The translations under genes were made by a program, and so were the position numbers. Below, in pieces: positions 22,400-33,107 of a stretch of 64,000 bases of DNA. The stretch comes from Canna indica. Lineage: Eukaryota; Streptophyta; Magnoliopsida; Zingiberales; Cannaceae. The stretch spans positions 15,407,501 to 15,471,500 of the forward strand of contig CP136896.1 of NCBI GenBank assembly GCA_034359265.1, in the 5' to 3' direction. The notes under the pieces were generated by a model. The model was not told where the DNA came from, searched no databases, and was given only the letters and a program-made list of their open reading frames with translations. Every line of letters starts with the position of its first letter. Position 1 is the stretch's first letter.

Positions 22400-22809
22400 T
22401 TAGTTGGTTCTGTAGCTCAAAAGGGTCAAACATAGGGCAGGGGGTGGCAGACGAGTCACTCTGATAGGCCTTCGCCAGGGTTTATGCTATGAACCGTGAT
22501 AGTGCTGAGGCATCTAAGGCGGTAGTAATAGGTACACTTATTGTTGGTTTATGCTTATGTGTTATTTGATCCTGGTGCTACACACTCCTTTGTATCTGCT
22601 AGTTTTGCTGCTAAGTTACCTGGGACACCTTCCTTGCTTGATGTGCCATACGTTGTGTCGACGTCTATGGGCGATGCAATATTAACTGAGACAACCTTCC
22701 GAGGCTGTGAAGTGCTCAATTGTGGGCATGTGCTGATGGCATAATTGACACTCCTGCCGATGCTTGAACTCGATGTTATACTCGGCATGGATTGACTGAC
22801 AAATCACTT
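22400..22809 (+). pseudogene. Aspartic protease region of gypsy 1
   Basis: Open from 22541 with YVLFDPGATHSFVSASF, the retropepsin region of plant chromoviruses (D-x-G-A core). LDVILGMD follows near 22770. In-frame stops follow VLMA and LGMD. The frame runs into a solo LTR at 22810 and resumes after 24375 (HFALVDCRAKTVTF). The protease would mature gag-pol. Confidence 0.85.
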
Positions 22810-23624
22810 TAAAGTTGAAATGACAACACTATAGGGGGGGGGGGTGAATAGTGTTTTAACTAAATCAATTAGCCTAAATTCCGGTTTTAATCGTTTCTTG
22901 ATTAGTTAGGCTAGGCACGATATTTATAGCACGCGGAAGAAATAAATATGAAGCAATAAGCACAAACAAATATAACAATTCTAACACAAGATTTATAGTG
23001 GTTCGGCCCCAATGCCTACTCCACTACCTAAGCACCCCGCTTAGGACTTCCAAACTAGTTTTACTAGATTAATTCTCGTTTCTCTTACACAGAGGACTTT
23101 TCACCGAAAAGTCTCCGCTCTCAAACCAAAGGCACTTCCACACCCGGAAGTATCCCGCCTTCCTACCAAGAGCACTTTCCCACCTCAACCCTAAGGGACA
23201 ACTCAACTAATCGTAGTAACACTACGTTTACACAAGTGGCTTTACACCTTCACAACAAGGTAACCACTTCCAAATTCAAGACCTAACAGCCCTAGGTCTT
23301 TACACGCACAAATTCAAGACAAACGAGTTCAAATAACAATAAAGATAACAATGAAAAGAGCTAAGGAATAAAACAAGAGTAAATGCTCTTTTCAAGCCTT
23401 GGAACCTCCAACTTGTCGAGTCATAGAGCTCGATTCAATTCCCGAGTTGAGGCAGCAGTTAGCGCTTGAGAAAATATTCGCGGAAAGAGCAGAGCACGCT
23501 TAATCGATCTTTGGAAGGCTCTAAACTCCCTTTAGAATGCTCAATAATATCTATATTAATCAAGGAAGAAACTTAAAAGGAGTTAGACGGGGTATATTTA
23601 TACCCACACGAAGAAACAACAGCT

Positions 23625-23648
23625 CAATGGATAAAAAACTATCCGTTG
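23625..23648 (-). repeat. U3 inverted repeat of LTR-A, covarying variant
   Basis: CAATGGATA (23625-23633) pairs with TATCCGTTG (23640-23648), one G-T wobble. Relative to the 21871 copy the inner GGGCA/TGCCC pairs have become GGATA/TATCC on both arms. Confidence 0.75.
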
Positions 23649-23649
23649 C

Positions 23650-24032
23650 AGACGCTCGGTCGACCGACCGATCGAGCGCTCAAAGCGACTGACCGATCGA
23701 CCACTCAAAGCGATCGACGCTTCTTCTCTCTGTGTGGTCGACCGGCAGTTCGATCGCCCAGACGTAAAACTACGTTCCCACAATCTGATCGACCGCCCGA
23801 TCGACCGACACAGGTTTGCGTCTTCAGTGAACGCAGGTTGATCGACCGATTGGTCGATCGACAGAGCTACTGCCCATTTTGGGCTTCGATCGGTCGATCG
23901 GCCGATCGACCGAAGTAGCTTATGCTGCCTTTTTCCTTCGGTCGGTCAATCGATCGGTCGACCGGCATAGCCTTTACGATGGCTACTGCCACTTTTTACC
24001 TACATTCGGTCGACCGCCCGATCGATCGAACC
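23650..24032 (-). promoter_or_regulatory. Longest GATC-rich palindromic array
   Basis: About 380 bases with many units such as GGTCGACCGACCGATCG, TCGATCGGTCGATCGGCCG and CGATCGACCGA, broken by short non-repeat text. It begins about 50 bases upstream (in LTR sense) of the TATA. Its length against ~135-165 in sister LTRs suggests unit expansion. Confidence 0.75.
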
Positions 24033-24375
24033 TAGGCTGAATTTGTTTTCTTCAGCCTTTTTCTTTCGCTCTTCGTTTCCGGGTTCCGACTGTCAACGAG
24101 CATCAACTTGGAGAGCTTTTCATTTGATCTTTGGACTCGTCCAGTATGACTTTGGTGCCCATGTCGATCTTCGAGAAATTTCCGCGACGAACCCGGGCGC
24201 GACGATCAATGTCCTTCTGATTTTTTGATTTCTTCCGATTTTTCCGCTCAAGGACATCGAACGCTAATTGATATGGAACCTGAAAGATTTCTCAATGAAA
24301 TATTAGTTTCATGTTTGTTATCATCAAAACCGAGATTAAGAGATTAAGACCAAGGTTGAAAACCTAAAGCCAACA

Positions 24376-27183
24376 CACTTTGCCTTAGTGGATTGCAGGG
24401 CTAAGACTGTCACTTTCAGCAAGCCTGTGTTGTCGTAGTTTACCTTCTAGGGAGATGGAAGGTGGGATCCTATGGGAGTCATTTCTGCCCTAAAGGCTCG
24501 AAAACTGCTTATGCGCAGCTGCCAGTCCTTCCTAGCCTTTATATTTGTGGCCGAGGAGGATAGAGACACGACATGGGATGTCGGGGGAACACCAGCGGTT
24601 TGTGAGTTCCCTAACATTTTTCCCGAGGAGTTTTTAGGTTTATCGCCAAGAAGAGAGATAAAATTCTGCATCGACTTGCAGCCCGGGGTGAAGCCGATCC
24701 CCATTCCACCCTATTAGATGGCACCGGCTGAGTTAAAGAAAGTGAAAACACAATTGTAGGAATTACTAGACTTGGGTTTAATGTGCCCGAGCGTGTCTCC
24801 GTGGAGTGCTCTGGTGCTCTTCATGAAGAAGAAGGGCGGGTCCACGCGCATGTGCATTGACTACAGGCAGCTTAATAAGGTGACAATCAAGAATCGTTAT
24901 CCGCTGCCAAGGATCGATGACCTGTTCGATCAACTGTAGGGGAGCACAATGGTTCTCAAAAGTTGACCTTTGGTCCGGATATCATCAGTTGAGAATTCAG
25001 GACTTTGATGTGCCTAAGACTGCCTTCAGGACTCGCTATGGCCACTTTGAGTTCCTAGTGATGTCCTTTGGGCTGACTAATGCACCTGCGGCCCTTATGG
25101 ACTTGATGAACCGAGTGTTCAAGGAGTACTAGACAGATTTGTGATCGTCTTCATTGACGACATCTTGGTTTACTCTAGGAGTAGGGAAGAGCACTCCAAG
25201 CAATTGAGGATGCTCCTGGAGACCCTTAGGGAGCATCGGTTGTATGTCAAGTTCTCTAAGTGCGAGTTCTGGTTAGAGAGCGTAGGGTTCCTGGGCTATG
25301 TAGTGTCCAAGGAATGGGTAAGAGTGGACCCCACAAAGGTGGAGGTAGTGCAGAACTGGAGGCGGCCGACCAGTGTGACTGAGATCCGTATTTTCTTGGG
25401 GTTGGTCGGGTATTACAAAAAATTTATGGAAAATTTCTCCAGGATTGCATCTCTATTGACTCGGTTGACCCAGAAAAAGGTCAAGTTTGTTTGTGACGAC
25501 CAGTTCAAGGAGAGCTTTTAGAAGCTCAAAGAATGCTTGACGTTAGCACCAATGTTGGTCGTACCTTCAAACGAGAGGTTTGTAGTTTACTGTGATGCCT
25601 CTCAGGTTGGCCTGGGCTATGTTCTAATACAGTATGGCAATGTGATAGCATATGCATCCCGCCAGTTGAAGGTTAATGAGAAGAACTACCCGATGCATGA
25701 CCTAGAATTGGCAATAGTAGTATTTGCGTTGAAGCTATAGCGCCACTACTTGTACAGCGAGGCCTGTGAGATTTACACTGATCACAAGAGCCTCTAGTAT
25801 TTGCTTACCCAGAAAGAGCTGAATCTAAGACAGAGAAGGTGGGTTGAGCAACTGGAGGACTATGATTGCACCATTATGTACCATCCCGGGAAGGCCAATG
25901 TGGTGGTAGATGCCTTGAGCAGGAAATCCATGGGCAGTTTGGCCCACTTGGCGGTCAGGAGGAGGTCGCTGGCTCGAGAATTGGCCCTGTACCTAGATGG
26001 TGGGACAGTCCTGACAATATCAGATTCGGGTGCTCTGGTGGTACACCTACGGGTATACAGTCCACTTTGGTGGATATATTGCGTACCGTACATGAGGAGG
26101 ACGCCTTTTGCTCCATGACTAAGGATCAGGTCAGAAGAGGGGACGCGGATGACGACTACAGACTCAACTTAGAGGGTGTCTTGAGGTTCCTAGACCGGAT
26201 TATGTCATACCCTGGTATCTTTGTTATGATCATATCGGATCGGGGTACCCACCCAGTTCACAGCCTGGTTTTGGCAGTCCCTACCAGAGGCCTTGGGTAC
26301 TCAGGTGCAGTTCAACACCATGTTCCATCCACAAATTGACGAGCAGTCAGAAAGGACAATCCAGACTTTAGAGAATATGTTGAGAGCGTGTGTCTTGGAC
26401 CTAGCTGGTGGATGGGAGAGACACCTACCTCTGATTGAGTTTGCCTACAACAATAACTATCAGAGTAGCATTGGTATGACCCCTTTCGAGGCCCTGAATG
26501 GGCGGAGATCCAGGTTGCCAGTAGGATGGTTTGAGGCAAGGTAGACTCTCATGGTGGGTCCTGACTTGTTTGAGGAGGCGGTTGAGAAGGTGAAATTGAT
26601 AAAGGAAAGACGGTTGGTGGCTCAGAGTCGCCAGAAAATGTATGCAAATGAGAAGGCCAAAGGGGTCGAGTTTGCTAAGGGCAATATGGTATTCCTGAAG
26701 GTCTCCCCCATGAAAGGAGTGGTGCGGTTTGGGAAGAGGGGAAAGCTGAGCCCTAGATTCATCGGGCCTTTCCCTATTCTTAAGCGGAGGGGTGTTGTGG
26801 CTTATGAGCTGGCCTTGCCCCCTAGCATGGACAGAGTTCACCTAGTCTTCCATGTGTCGATGCTCAAGAGATATGTCCGGGATGAGTCACATGTGATCGA
26901 GCCGACTGCGGTTGAGGTGGATACGATGGTCTCGTATGAGATGAGGCCAATAGAAGTGCTTGACTGACAGATTAGGAAGCTGAGGTCCAAGGAAATTCTC
27001 TTGGTAAAGGTCAGGTGGGAGCATCACACCGGGCAGGAGACTACTTGGGAGGTGGAGCAGGACTTGAGGGAGCGCTACCCGTCTTTGTTCAAGGATATGC
27101 GAGTCCCTATGCTCTACAAAAAATTCGACGACGAATTTCCCTTAAGAGGGGAAGTTTGTAATACCCGAGATTTTCTAATATAA
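24376..27183 (+). pseudogene. Gypsy 1 pol: RT, RNase H, integrase remnant, chromodomain
   Basis: RT shows [20 protein letters not shown] (about 24852-24905), [10 protein letters not shown] and the catalytic [15 protein letters not shown] (about 25150). RNase H shows [15 protein letters not shown] (about 25580). Integrase lacks the HHCC finger and first catalytic Asp: text jumps from EGVLRF to LDRIMSYPGIF near 26190, compared with gypsy 2. The SDRGT motif survives (about 26240). The C-terminus has MKGVVRFGKRGKLSPRFIGP and VRWEHHTGQETTWEVEQDL (about 27010-27070), a chromodomain-like end typical of Tekay-type chromoviruses. Many stops. Confidence 0.9.
27144..27154 (+). other. Polypurine tract of gypsy 1
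   Basis: AAGAGGGGAAG two bases before the 3' LTR; primes plus-strand synthesis in gypsy elements. Confidence 0.85.
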
Positions 27184-29042
27184 AATTATTAATTGGTACA
27201 TCGCACTGGATCGGGAACTAGCCGGGTCGAGTCGCGAGATTGTCGCGAGTAGAAGGTATAATTTAAATTGTTGGACTCATGATTAATGTTTTCTTTATGA
27301 TTTATAAGTTGGATTGACTCAAGTTGGGTTGAAATCGGGTTCGCGGGTCGAGTCGGGGCTCAATTCGGGCTCAGGTTGAGTCGAGTGAAAGAACTCAAGT
27401 CGGGTGGCACCAGAGTTTGCTGTCGTCGCTCGAGATTGGGAACGTTGTCGTCTCGTTCTTCTTTTTATTCTAATCGAGATCAGTGGTAGAAGCTAGGATT
27501 TAAGGGAAGGCTCTAGCCGACCCTTGTGATGTTGATTCTTGCCGATTGACTTGTGTTTCTCATCGTATTCTTGATGATCCTTGCACCTTGTTGATTCTTC
27601 TTGTGAACCATTGTGTATTGTGATTTTTATGCGTTGTTTTCATGATGTTTGGGTACCGGCCAAATCAAGGAAAAAGGGGAAATGTCATGCCAAAATTTTC
27701 CCCAATTTCCTCGAGCCGTAGAAACTTGTAGATTCGAGGTTCTTTTATGCTTAATTAGGATAGAGATCAAGGAGAACTTAGATTTTGATTGAAACATATT
27801 GTCCTTCACACTTAAGGGTTCGGCTGAATAAGGCATACCCATGTGTAGGGGCACGGCCGGATGGGGGAATAGGAGATTGGAGTAGAAAATATACTTCTTT
27901 GGAGATAAACAAGTAAAGGTTTGATATACGAAAGATTGTCATGCTATCTCATTTGTAGGGTATTCTTCTATGATTTCTCATTTGTAGGATATTCTTTCTA
28001 TGTGAGTTTATTTGTAGGGTATTTTCTTGCCTAGATCACCTACGTTGATATTTTCTACATTAATATGAGGTTTCTGAAATTAAATTTAAATGTGCAGAAA
28101 TTACATGCTTAAATGCAGGAAATTAATGTGTAATTGCTGAAATTGTGTAAATAAGTATGGTGATTTAATTGCAGAATTATTTCATTAATTACATGCTGTA
28201 ATTTATTAGTTTTTCCGGTTATTATGTATATTTTGAGCTAAATAATGATGAAGGTATGTTATATATGATATGGATTGTTTCACACGAAAATTAGATGAAG
28301 TTGTTTAGCTTGTGGACGTAAATGTAAGAGGCGAGATCTCTCTAGTTGACGACATAAATTACTAGAAACTATATATATGGACATTTTGACTTGGAGACAT
28401 TAGGTGCTCGCACCTAGGAATCTAATACTTATGGTTTTGAATTGAGAGGGCCCGGGAACGGACGAAATCCCAAGAGGTGCTTAATAATTGGTAGAATATC
28501 TTATTTGTGTATTGTGCTTGAGATGGTCGGGCCGAGGGGTGCTTTTAGCCTGCGCGGCTATTACCCGACTCAACGGGCGATTTTAGGTTCTTGAGATTGC
28601 ACCAGTGGACCACGCTAGGTGTTAGACCCGAGTGGTGTGGGTCTTGAGATTCTGTCGGTGGACCACGCTGATGGTAGACCTGAGTGTTGGGTACACTGGC
28701 TATCCCTAACCTAGTGGGATTCCAGAAACTAGCTGACCAGTGAGGTACGGCTTGATGGCATGGCGCGGCTGAAGGGCAGGTGGTGTTGCAGATCTCGTAG
28801 CAGACAGTTATGTAGTCGTAGTTGTGTAGTGAGAGTCTTAGTTCATGCACCGAATTGTTTTCATTGAACTTCGAGTTGTAAAAAACTTGTTTTCAAACAT
28901 TAATAAAGTTGGTACATTTTCATTTATGTTTTTTATGTCGATTTGGTTGCATGTGGTGTTTTGTTGATAAATCCATGTGGTAGGCTTCGGGGTACAGACA
29001 CCTAGCCTGATCAGTCATGCGGCCCTGAGTTGGGGCATGACA
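27157..29042 (+). mobile_element. 3' LTR of gypsy 1
   Basis: TGTAATACCCGAG to GGGGCATGACA, 1,886 bases. Contains repeated TTTGTAGGGTATTCTT-like units (about 27950-28030) and a paired block with GTGGACCACGCT (28600-28670). The end matches the 5' LTR. Confidence 0.9.
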
Positions 29043-30360
29043 ATATATATCCAAAATGTTTGCACTTGCAAATATTAAAACCACATGCATCAATTAATTG
29101 GTCAAAGTAAATTTGGTTAGATTAAGAAGTAGAAAATGCTCATGATGAACTTCACATTTGTCCAACTTGTGCCGTAAAAAATTGAGGAATGAAAAAAATC
29201 ACTAAAATAATTGATGAATTTATAAAATAAGTTTGAAAAGAAAAGAATAAAATAATAATACATAATATTGAAATTCACAAAAGTTCATTATTTTAGTAAA
29301 TATAAATTTAATTCCCACGTTTGATATCTACCGTTTGAGAACTTGAATTTAAAAGTAAAATTTTGGTAATCCTTATTCTATTTTGAGAATTCAAAATTAT
29401 CAATCCAAATTTTGATTTATTTTTTATTTTCATTTGATTCACACAAAACTAATATAAAAACTAATTTTGGTAATCCGCTTCTTTTTGCACTCATAGTTGA
29501 CAACCCTCTTACACTTTATTGCAATACATAAAATATTAATCAAAGTGATTAGTCCCCTATAATTATAATTCAAAAGCATTTTATGATAATAAAATTAAAT
29601 AAAATAGGAGAAGAAATGGTATTTAATCCAATTAAACCAAATCAACTAGATATGAATTTTATTCTCAAGAAGTTTAGTAGAGAATCCAAATGCTGTCGGT
29701 CAATTTATATCAGAATATATTTACATATAATTAATGTATAAATGTGTATGACCGTGGAATGTAGATTCACACTTAATTACAAGCATTGAAAGCTTTTTCT
29801 CTCTTTTTCTTTCTTTATTACATTTTTCAATTTTTTATTGAGAGCCCTGAATGGAGAGATCTCCACTCAGATCTTTCTTTATAGTTTTTTTTTAATCTTG
29901 TTCTTTAACCTTTTTATGTTTTGTTTTTTTATTTCATACATTTATTTTTGTGCTATATATATAAATATATAGTATATCATTTTTTTCTTTTGTTGTTTTT
30001 CCAGATTAATTTTTATTTCATACCTATTGTTTATGCATCATATATTTTTTGTATTACAAATTTTATTTTATTATTTATTGTGATCGTATTATTATAGTAT
30101 ATCCTAGTAAGATTTTTAATTTTTAATTTTTTATCTAATAATATATTGATTTTGTTTAACTTTTTTAATTTTTGGTCGTTTTAATATTTTCTCACGTTAT
30201 AGGGGTCTGAATTAACACTAATAATTAAATCTTGTCTAATTAAATCAAAATCGGCACCGTACAAAGGCGTTTATTTTAATTTTATTTTTAATTTTTTAAT
30301 TTTAAGTTTTATTTTATCTCTCGCTTCCTTCTTTCCTCTACAGGTGAAACCTTTCCTCTT
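29043..30360. other. AT-rich intergenic DNA, no gene seen
   Basis: Low-complexity T- and A-rich sequence. The first ~70 bases match the window end (about 63930-64000), so part of it is a dispersed repeat. No reading frame of interest. Confidence 0.5.
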
Positions 30361-30366
30361 GAAAGC

Positions 30367-30374
30367 TATAAAAA
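30367..30374 (+). promoter_or_regulatory. TATA-like motif upstream of a possible lost gene
   Basis: TATAAAAA in GAAAGCTATAAAAACTTT, followed by a leader-like CT/CA-rich stretch. No supported coding exon follows, so this is only a candidate core promoter. Confidence 0.3.
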
Positions 30375-30530
30375 CTTTGCTCCGAACCTTCCTCCAAAAA
30401 CAAACTTTGCACCTTCAATTCTCTTATTCCTGAAATTGGTGAAAACTAGCTCTCGAAAACCCTACTTCCATTTGATCCAGCTCTCGAAACCAGCAATCAG
30501 AAACTCCTGCTCCCCATTGCATTCTCTGCA

Positions 30531-31103
30531 TTTCTCGATCCAGCTCCTGAAACTAGCAATCTAACGTCTATATGTGTCGACAACTCCCGCTTAAATCGTC
30601 AATCTGGAATGACATCTCCAAATCGATTTAACTAATCTACAGTGATCTTCATTTTGTCGATCAACTGATTCTCTAGGGATTATGTGACTTCACTGACCTC
30701 AAATAATCTATTTATGGTTTTTATGCTCTTATTTCATTTCCAAGTAAGGGTGAGCATCGATCACTTCGATAAATTAACTGAACCGATCAGTCGGTTAACC
30801 GAACCGAAACAATGCAATTTTTCGATCGAGCTCCTGAAAGTAGCAATCTAACATCGATGTGTGTCGACAACTCCAGCTTAAATCGTCAATCTGGAATGAC
30901 ATCTCCAAATCGATTTTACTAATCTACGACGAGCTTCATTTTGTTGATCAGGTCTAGGGATTATGTGACTTCACCGACCTCAAATCTTCTATTTATGTTT
31001 TTTATGCTCTTATTTCATTTCCAGGTAGGGGTGAGCATCAGTCGCTTCGATAAATTAACCGAACCGACCGGTCGGTTAACCAAACCGAAATAATGCAATT
31101 TTT
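30531..31103. repeat. Tandem duplication of ~287 bases carrying part of a MITE
   Basis: Unit 1 starts at 30531 (TTTCTCGATCCAGCTCC) and unit 2 near 30818 (TTTTCGATCGAGCTCC). Both contain GTGTCGACAACTCC and TCGTCAATCTGGAATGAC and end in the first ~80 bases of the MITE (GGGTGAGCATC...AATGCAATTTTT). The duplication therefore postdates the MITE insertion. Confidence 0.85.
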
Positions 31104-31298
31104 ATTAACCATTTCCCGAACCGAAATTTTCGGCTATCCGACTGAATTTACTGATCCAAACTAAAAACCAAAATTCTAAAAAAAATTAACCGAAAACTGA
31201 ACCAAAATTGATTCGGTCAATTCGGTTAGGTTAAATCGATTTCGGTTCGGTCAGTTTCGGTTCGGTTTTTGTGAATCGGGGAATTTTGCTCACCCCTA
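31026..31298. mobile_element. hAT-type MITE with 8-bp duplication
   Basis: Terminal inverted repeats TAGGGGTGAGCA / TGCTCACCCCTA (the left copy followed by TCAG). Flanks TTTCCAGG at 31018-31025 and 31299-31306 are identical 8-mers, the size for hAT insertion. The interior is made of GGTTCGGTTAACCGAAC-type inverted text. 273 bases, no coding capacity. Confidence 0.92.
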
Positions 31299-31306
31299 TT
31301 TCCAGG

Positions 31307-32020
31307 TGAAGTTTTGATGCTCAACACTTCCAATATAAGATTTTTTATATTCGGATAAGTTTGGCTATGAAGTATTATGCAACAACACATTGTTTGTCAA
31401 AAAGTTTCAATTCTTGGAATAGCAATAATTCCTTCTTTTGTAAATATATATATATATATATAGCAAAACCTTGCCCTTGACTTGCCAAAAATGTAGGCAG
31501 ATTAGTTTCAACTTTATTTTGGGGTTATTTTAAGCAAATTAATTTTGGTGCAGTAATTAATTCCTTGTGTGCATGCATTTAGTTCCCATAAAAAATTACC
31601 ATATCAGAGTATTTTTCACATATGAAAAATACATAGAAAATCAAATTCAAGTCATGCGTCTGTTTTTTATTAGTATTATATTTCTCCTAATTGCAAGGCC
31701 TTTAATTTTCCCATGCCAAACCCATTTTTAATTATTCACAAATCTACTAAGCGCCTTCTCATTTTTTAACCTTTTTAATATTTTAATCAAATTTGTATGC
31801 ATCAACTAATTGCTTGTGTGCATGCATATTTTTATTTATCATCAAGAATTAGCATTTTAAGAAAAATGAAATGATGCAAGTATTAAAAAAAGCATCATAA
31901 CATGCCAAGGAATATTGACAAAATTAAAAATTAAAATATTCAAATATTGTGCCAATTATGCATAGCCTTTAAGGTATTCCAGAGTATATCGTAATTGATA
32001 TAATGAATATTTAAATTCTT
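31307..32020. other. AT-rich DNA with a TA microsatellite, no gene seen
   Basis: (TA)n at about 31444-31463; otherwise no frame or known repeat recognised. Confidence 0.5.
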
Positions 32021-32026
32021 TGGGAC

Positions 32027-32203
32027 TATAAATAGGTGAACCATATTGTGATGATCATCATCTCTCAACTGACTTTACCTACAACTATCCTTTTTAATCT
32101 CCAACTACACTTTACAATGAGTCCTAGTTCTTGTGATATGATATTTGATTGTTTGATAAGTTTCTTGAGATTCAAGGTTCAATCCCTCCAGCTTCACATG
32201 TAA
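32027..32203 (+). promoter_or_regulatory. Promoter-like segment with a 28-codon frame
   Basis: TATAAATA at 32027-32034 in GGGACTATAAATAGGTG, an 80-base A/C-rich leader, then ATG at 32117 opening a 28-codon frame (start MSPSSCDMIFDC) that stops at 32201. This looks like the front of a plant gene cut off by later rearrangement. I do not recognise the peptide. Confidence 0.3.
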
Positions 32204-32623
32204 GAACTAGAGGCTGGCAGTCCAGGTCGACGCGTTGGCATACACTACAGCAAAAGCCCTTGATGCCGGATCACCAAATTGATACGGGCAAGGTTGCCAT
32301 GAGCGCATATCCCCAGCAGGAAGCTCGCGTCAGTGATTCAACTAGGGGAACTTTCTCGATCTATCAACAGGAGAAGAGCGGCGTTCCTTTGAACAACAAA
32401 TCTACATAGTCTTCCTTCTTTAGTGAGTCGTCAAAAGCATGTACTCTTACTCGCAAGAGAAGGAGTCATAGTACTGGAGCGGGCCGGAGAAGGCCCGCCA
32501 CTTTGTCTCAGCATAAAATCTGTTGCTTGTTCCTGCTTGGTTGATGCTCGCAAATCCCACCCTTTTCTTTTGATCTATTGGTTCCCTCTTTCTCTCCTTC
32601 AACCCAAAGTTCAGAAAAGGGGA
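32204..32623. other. GC-richer patch, possibly organelle-derived
   Basis: Base composition changes from about 30% to nearly 50% GC. Text such as CGCAAGAGAAGGAGTCATAG and GAAGAGCGGCGTTCC is reminiscent of plant mitochondrial intergenic DNA. No known mitochondrial gene is recognised, so the origin is a guess. The 77- and 86-codon frames have no family features. Confidence 0.3.
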
Positions 32624-32649
32624 GGGGGGGGGGGGGGGGGGGGGGGGGG
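32624..32649. repeat. Poly(G) tract of 26
   Basis: Uninterrupted run of 26 G, preceded by GGGGA. It may be misassembled or length-variable. Confidence 0.9.
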
Positions 32650-32675
32650 CAGATGATAGTTTTTTCTGAAGAGAA

Positions 32676-32861
32676 ATTGTAGAAGAACAAAACCAAATGA
32701 TGAACTCACCTCACTCAAAATCAGTGAAGAAGTTACTTCTCAGATTCAGATCTCAAATATCACGAACAAAGAAATTTGAATGAGAAAAGTAGAATTACAA
32801 ATTGTATTTAGAAAAGTTTTAAAAAAATACAAGCATTGAATGTATTTATTAAACTCTAACA
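32676..32861 (-). mobile_element. Copia LTR fragment and polypurine tract
   Basis: Minus strand TGTTAGAGTTTAATAAATAC begins right after CCATTGGGGAG (32872-32862), a polypurine tract. The distal end is uncertain (TTCTACA near 32676 is one candidate). Confidence 0.6.
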
Positions 32862-33107
32862 CTCCCCAATGGAAACAAATTTCAAACCAATTGAATCTCT
32901 AAAGTACATAATTTTATCCAAAGGCAATGCTTTAGTAAAGATGTCTGCTTGTTGGTCTTTAATCTTGCAGTAGAGTAGATCAATTTGTTTTGATTGAATT
33001 TGATCTCTAATGAAATGATGCTTGATTTCAATATGTTTAGTGCAATCATGGTGAATAGGATTGTGTGCCATTGAGATAGCCGAATCACAGTAAATGATGG
33101 TTGCATG
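32856..33107 (-). pseudogene. Ty1/copia RNase H C-terminus
   Basis: Minus-strand translation gives YCDSAISMAHNPIHHDCTKH, then HIEIKHHFIRDQI and DQQADIFTKALP, the standard end of copia RNase H. The stop overlaps the first bases of the LTR, as usual in copia. The upstream side is cut at about 33107 by an LTR-A. Only this tail of pol remains. Confidence 0.9.

Larger units (their letters stand above)
22810..24375 (-). mobile_element. Solo LTR-A, antisense, with CACTT duplication
   Basis: Flanked by CACTT at 22805-22809 and 24376-24380; with one copy removed the host frame reads NHFALVDC. The + strand begins TAAAGTTGAAATG, a decayed TGTTGGTGAAATG of equal length, and ends GCCAACA. At 1,566 bases it is long because of its ~380-base GATC array. 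Antisense TATA at about 23593-23602. Confidence 0.9.
14087..29042 (+). mobile_element. Ty3/gypsy chromovirus 1 (Tekay-like) with nested insertions
   Basis: Order: left-truncated 5' LTR (14087-15896), primer-binding site, gag, protease, RT, RNase H, integrase, chromodomain-like C-terminus, polypurine tract, 3' LTR (27157-29042). It carries a MITE (14567-15099) and three antisense LTR-A family insertions (16832-20759, 21110-22365, 22810-24375). Removing these restores gag and protease reading order. All coding parts hold stops and the integrase core has an internal deletion, so the element is defective. Confidence 0.9.

Noticed and set aside
25866..26339. 157-codon frame in the gypsy 1 RNase H-integrase region
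   Set aside because: It is in a different frame from the conserved pol text over most of its length and only catches pol in its second part after a frame change.
16035..27183. Possible host genes in the many medium-sized frames of this stretch
   Set aside because: All recognisable frames are gypsy gag/pol or copia gag pieces with stops, bounded by LTRs and primer-binding sites.
32184..32196. GGTTCAATCCC resembles a tRNA T-arm
   Set aside because: No matching acceptor, anticodon or D-arm can be folded in the 70 bases upstream.
32423..32656. 77-codon frame ending in a polyglycine run
   Set aside because: The tail is the poly(G) tract and the rest shows no family; the opposite strand has an equal polyproline frame.
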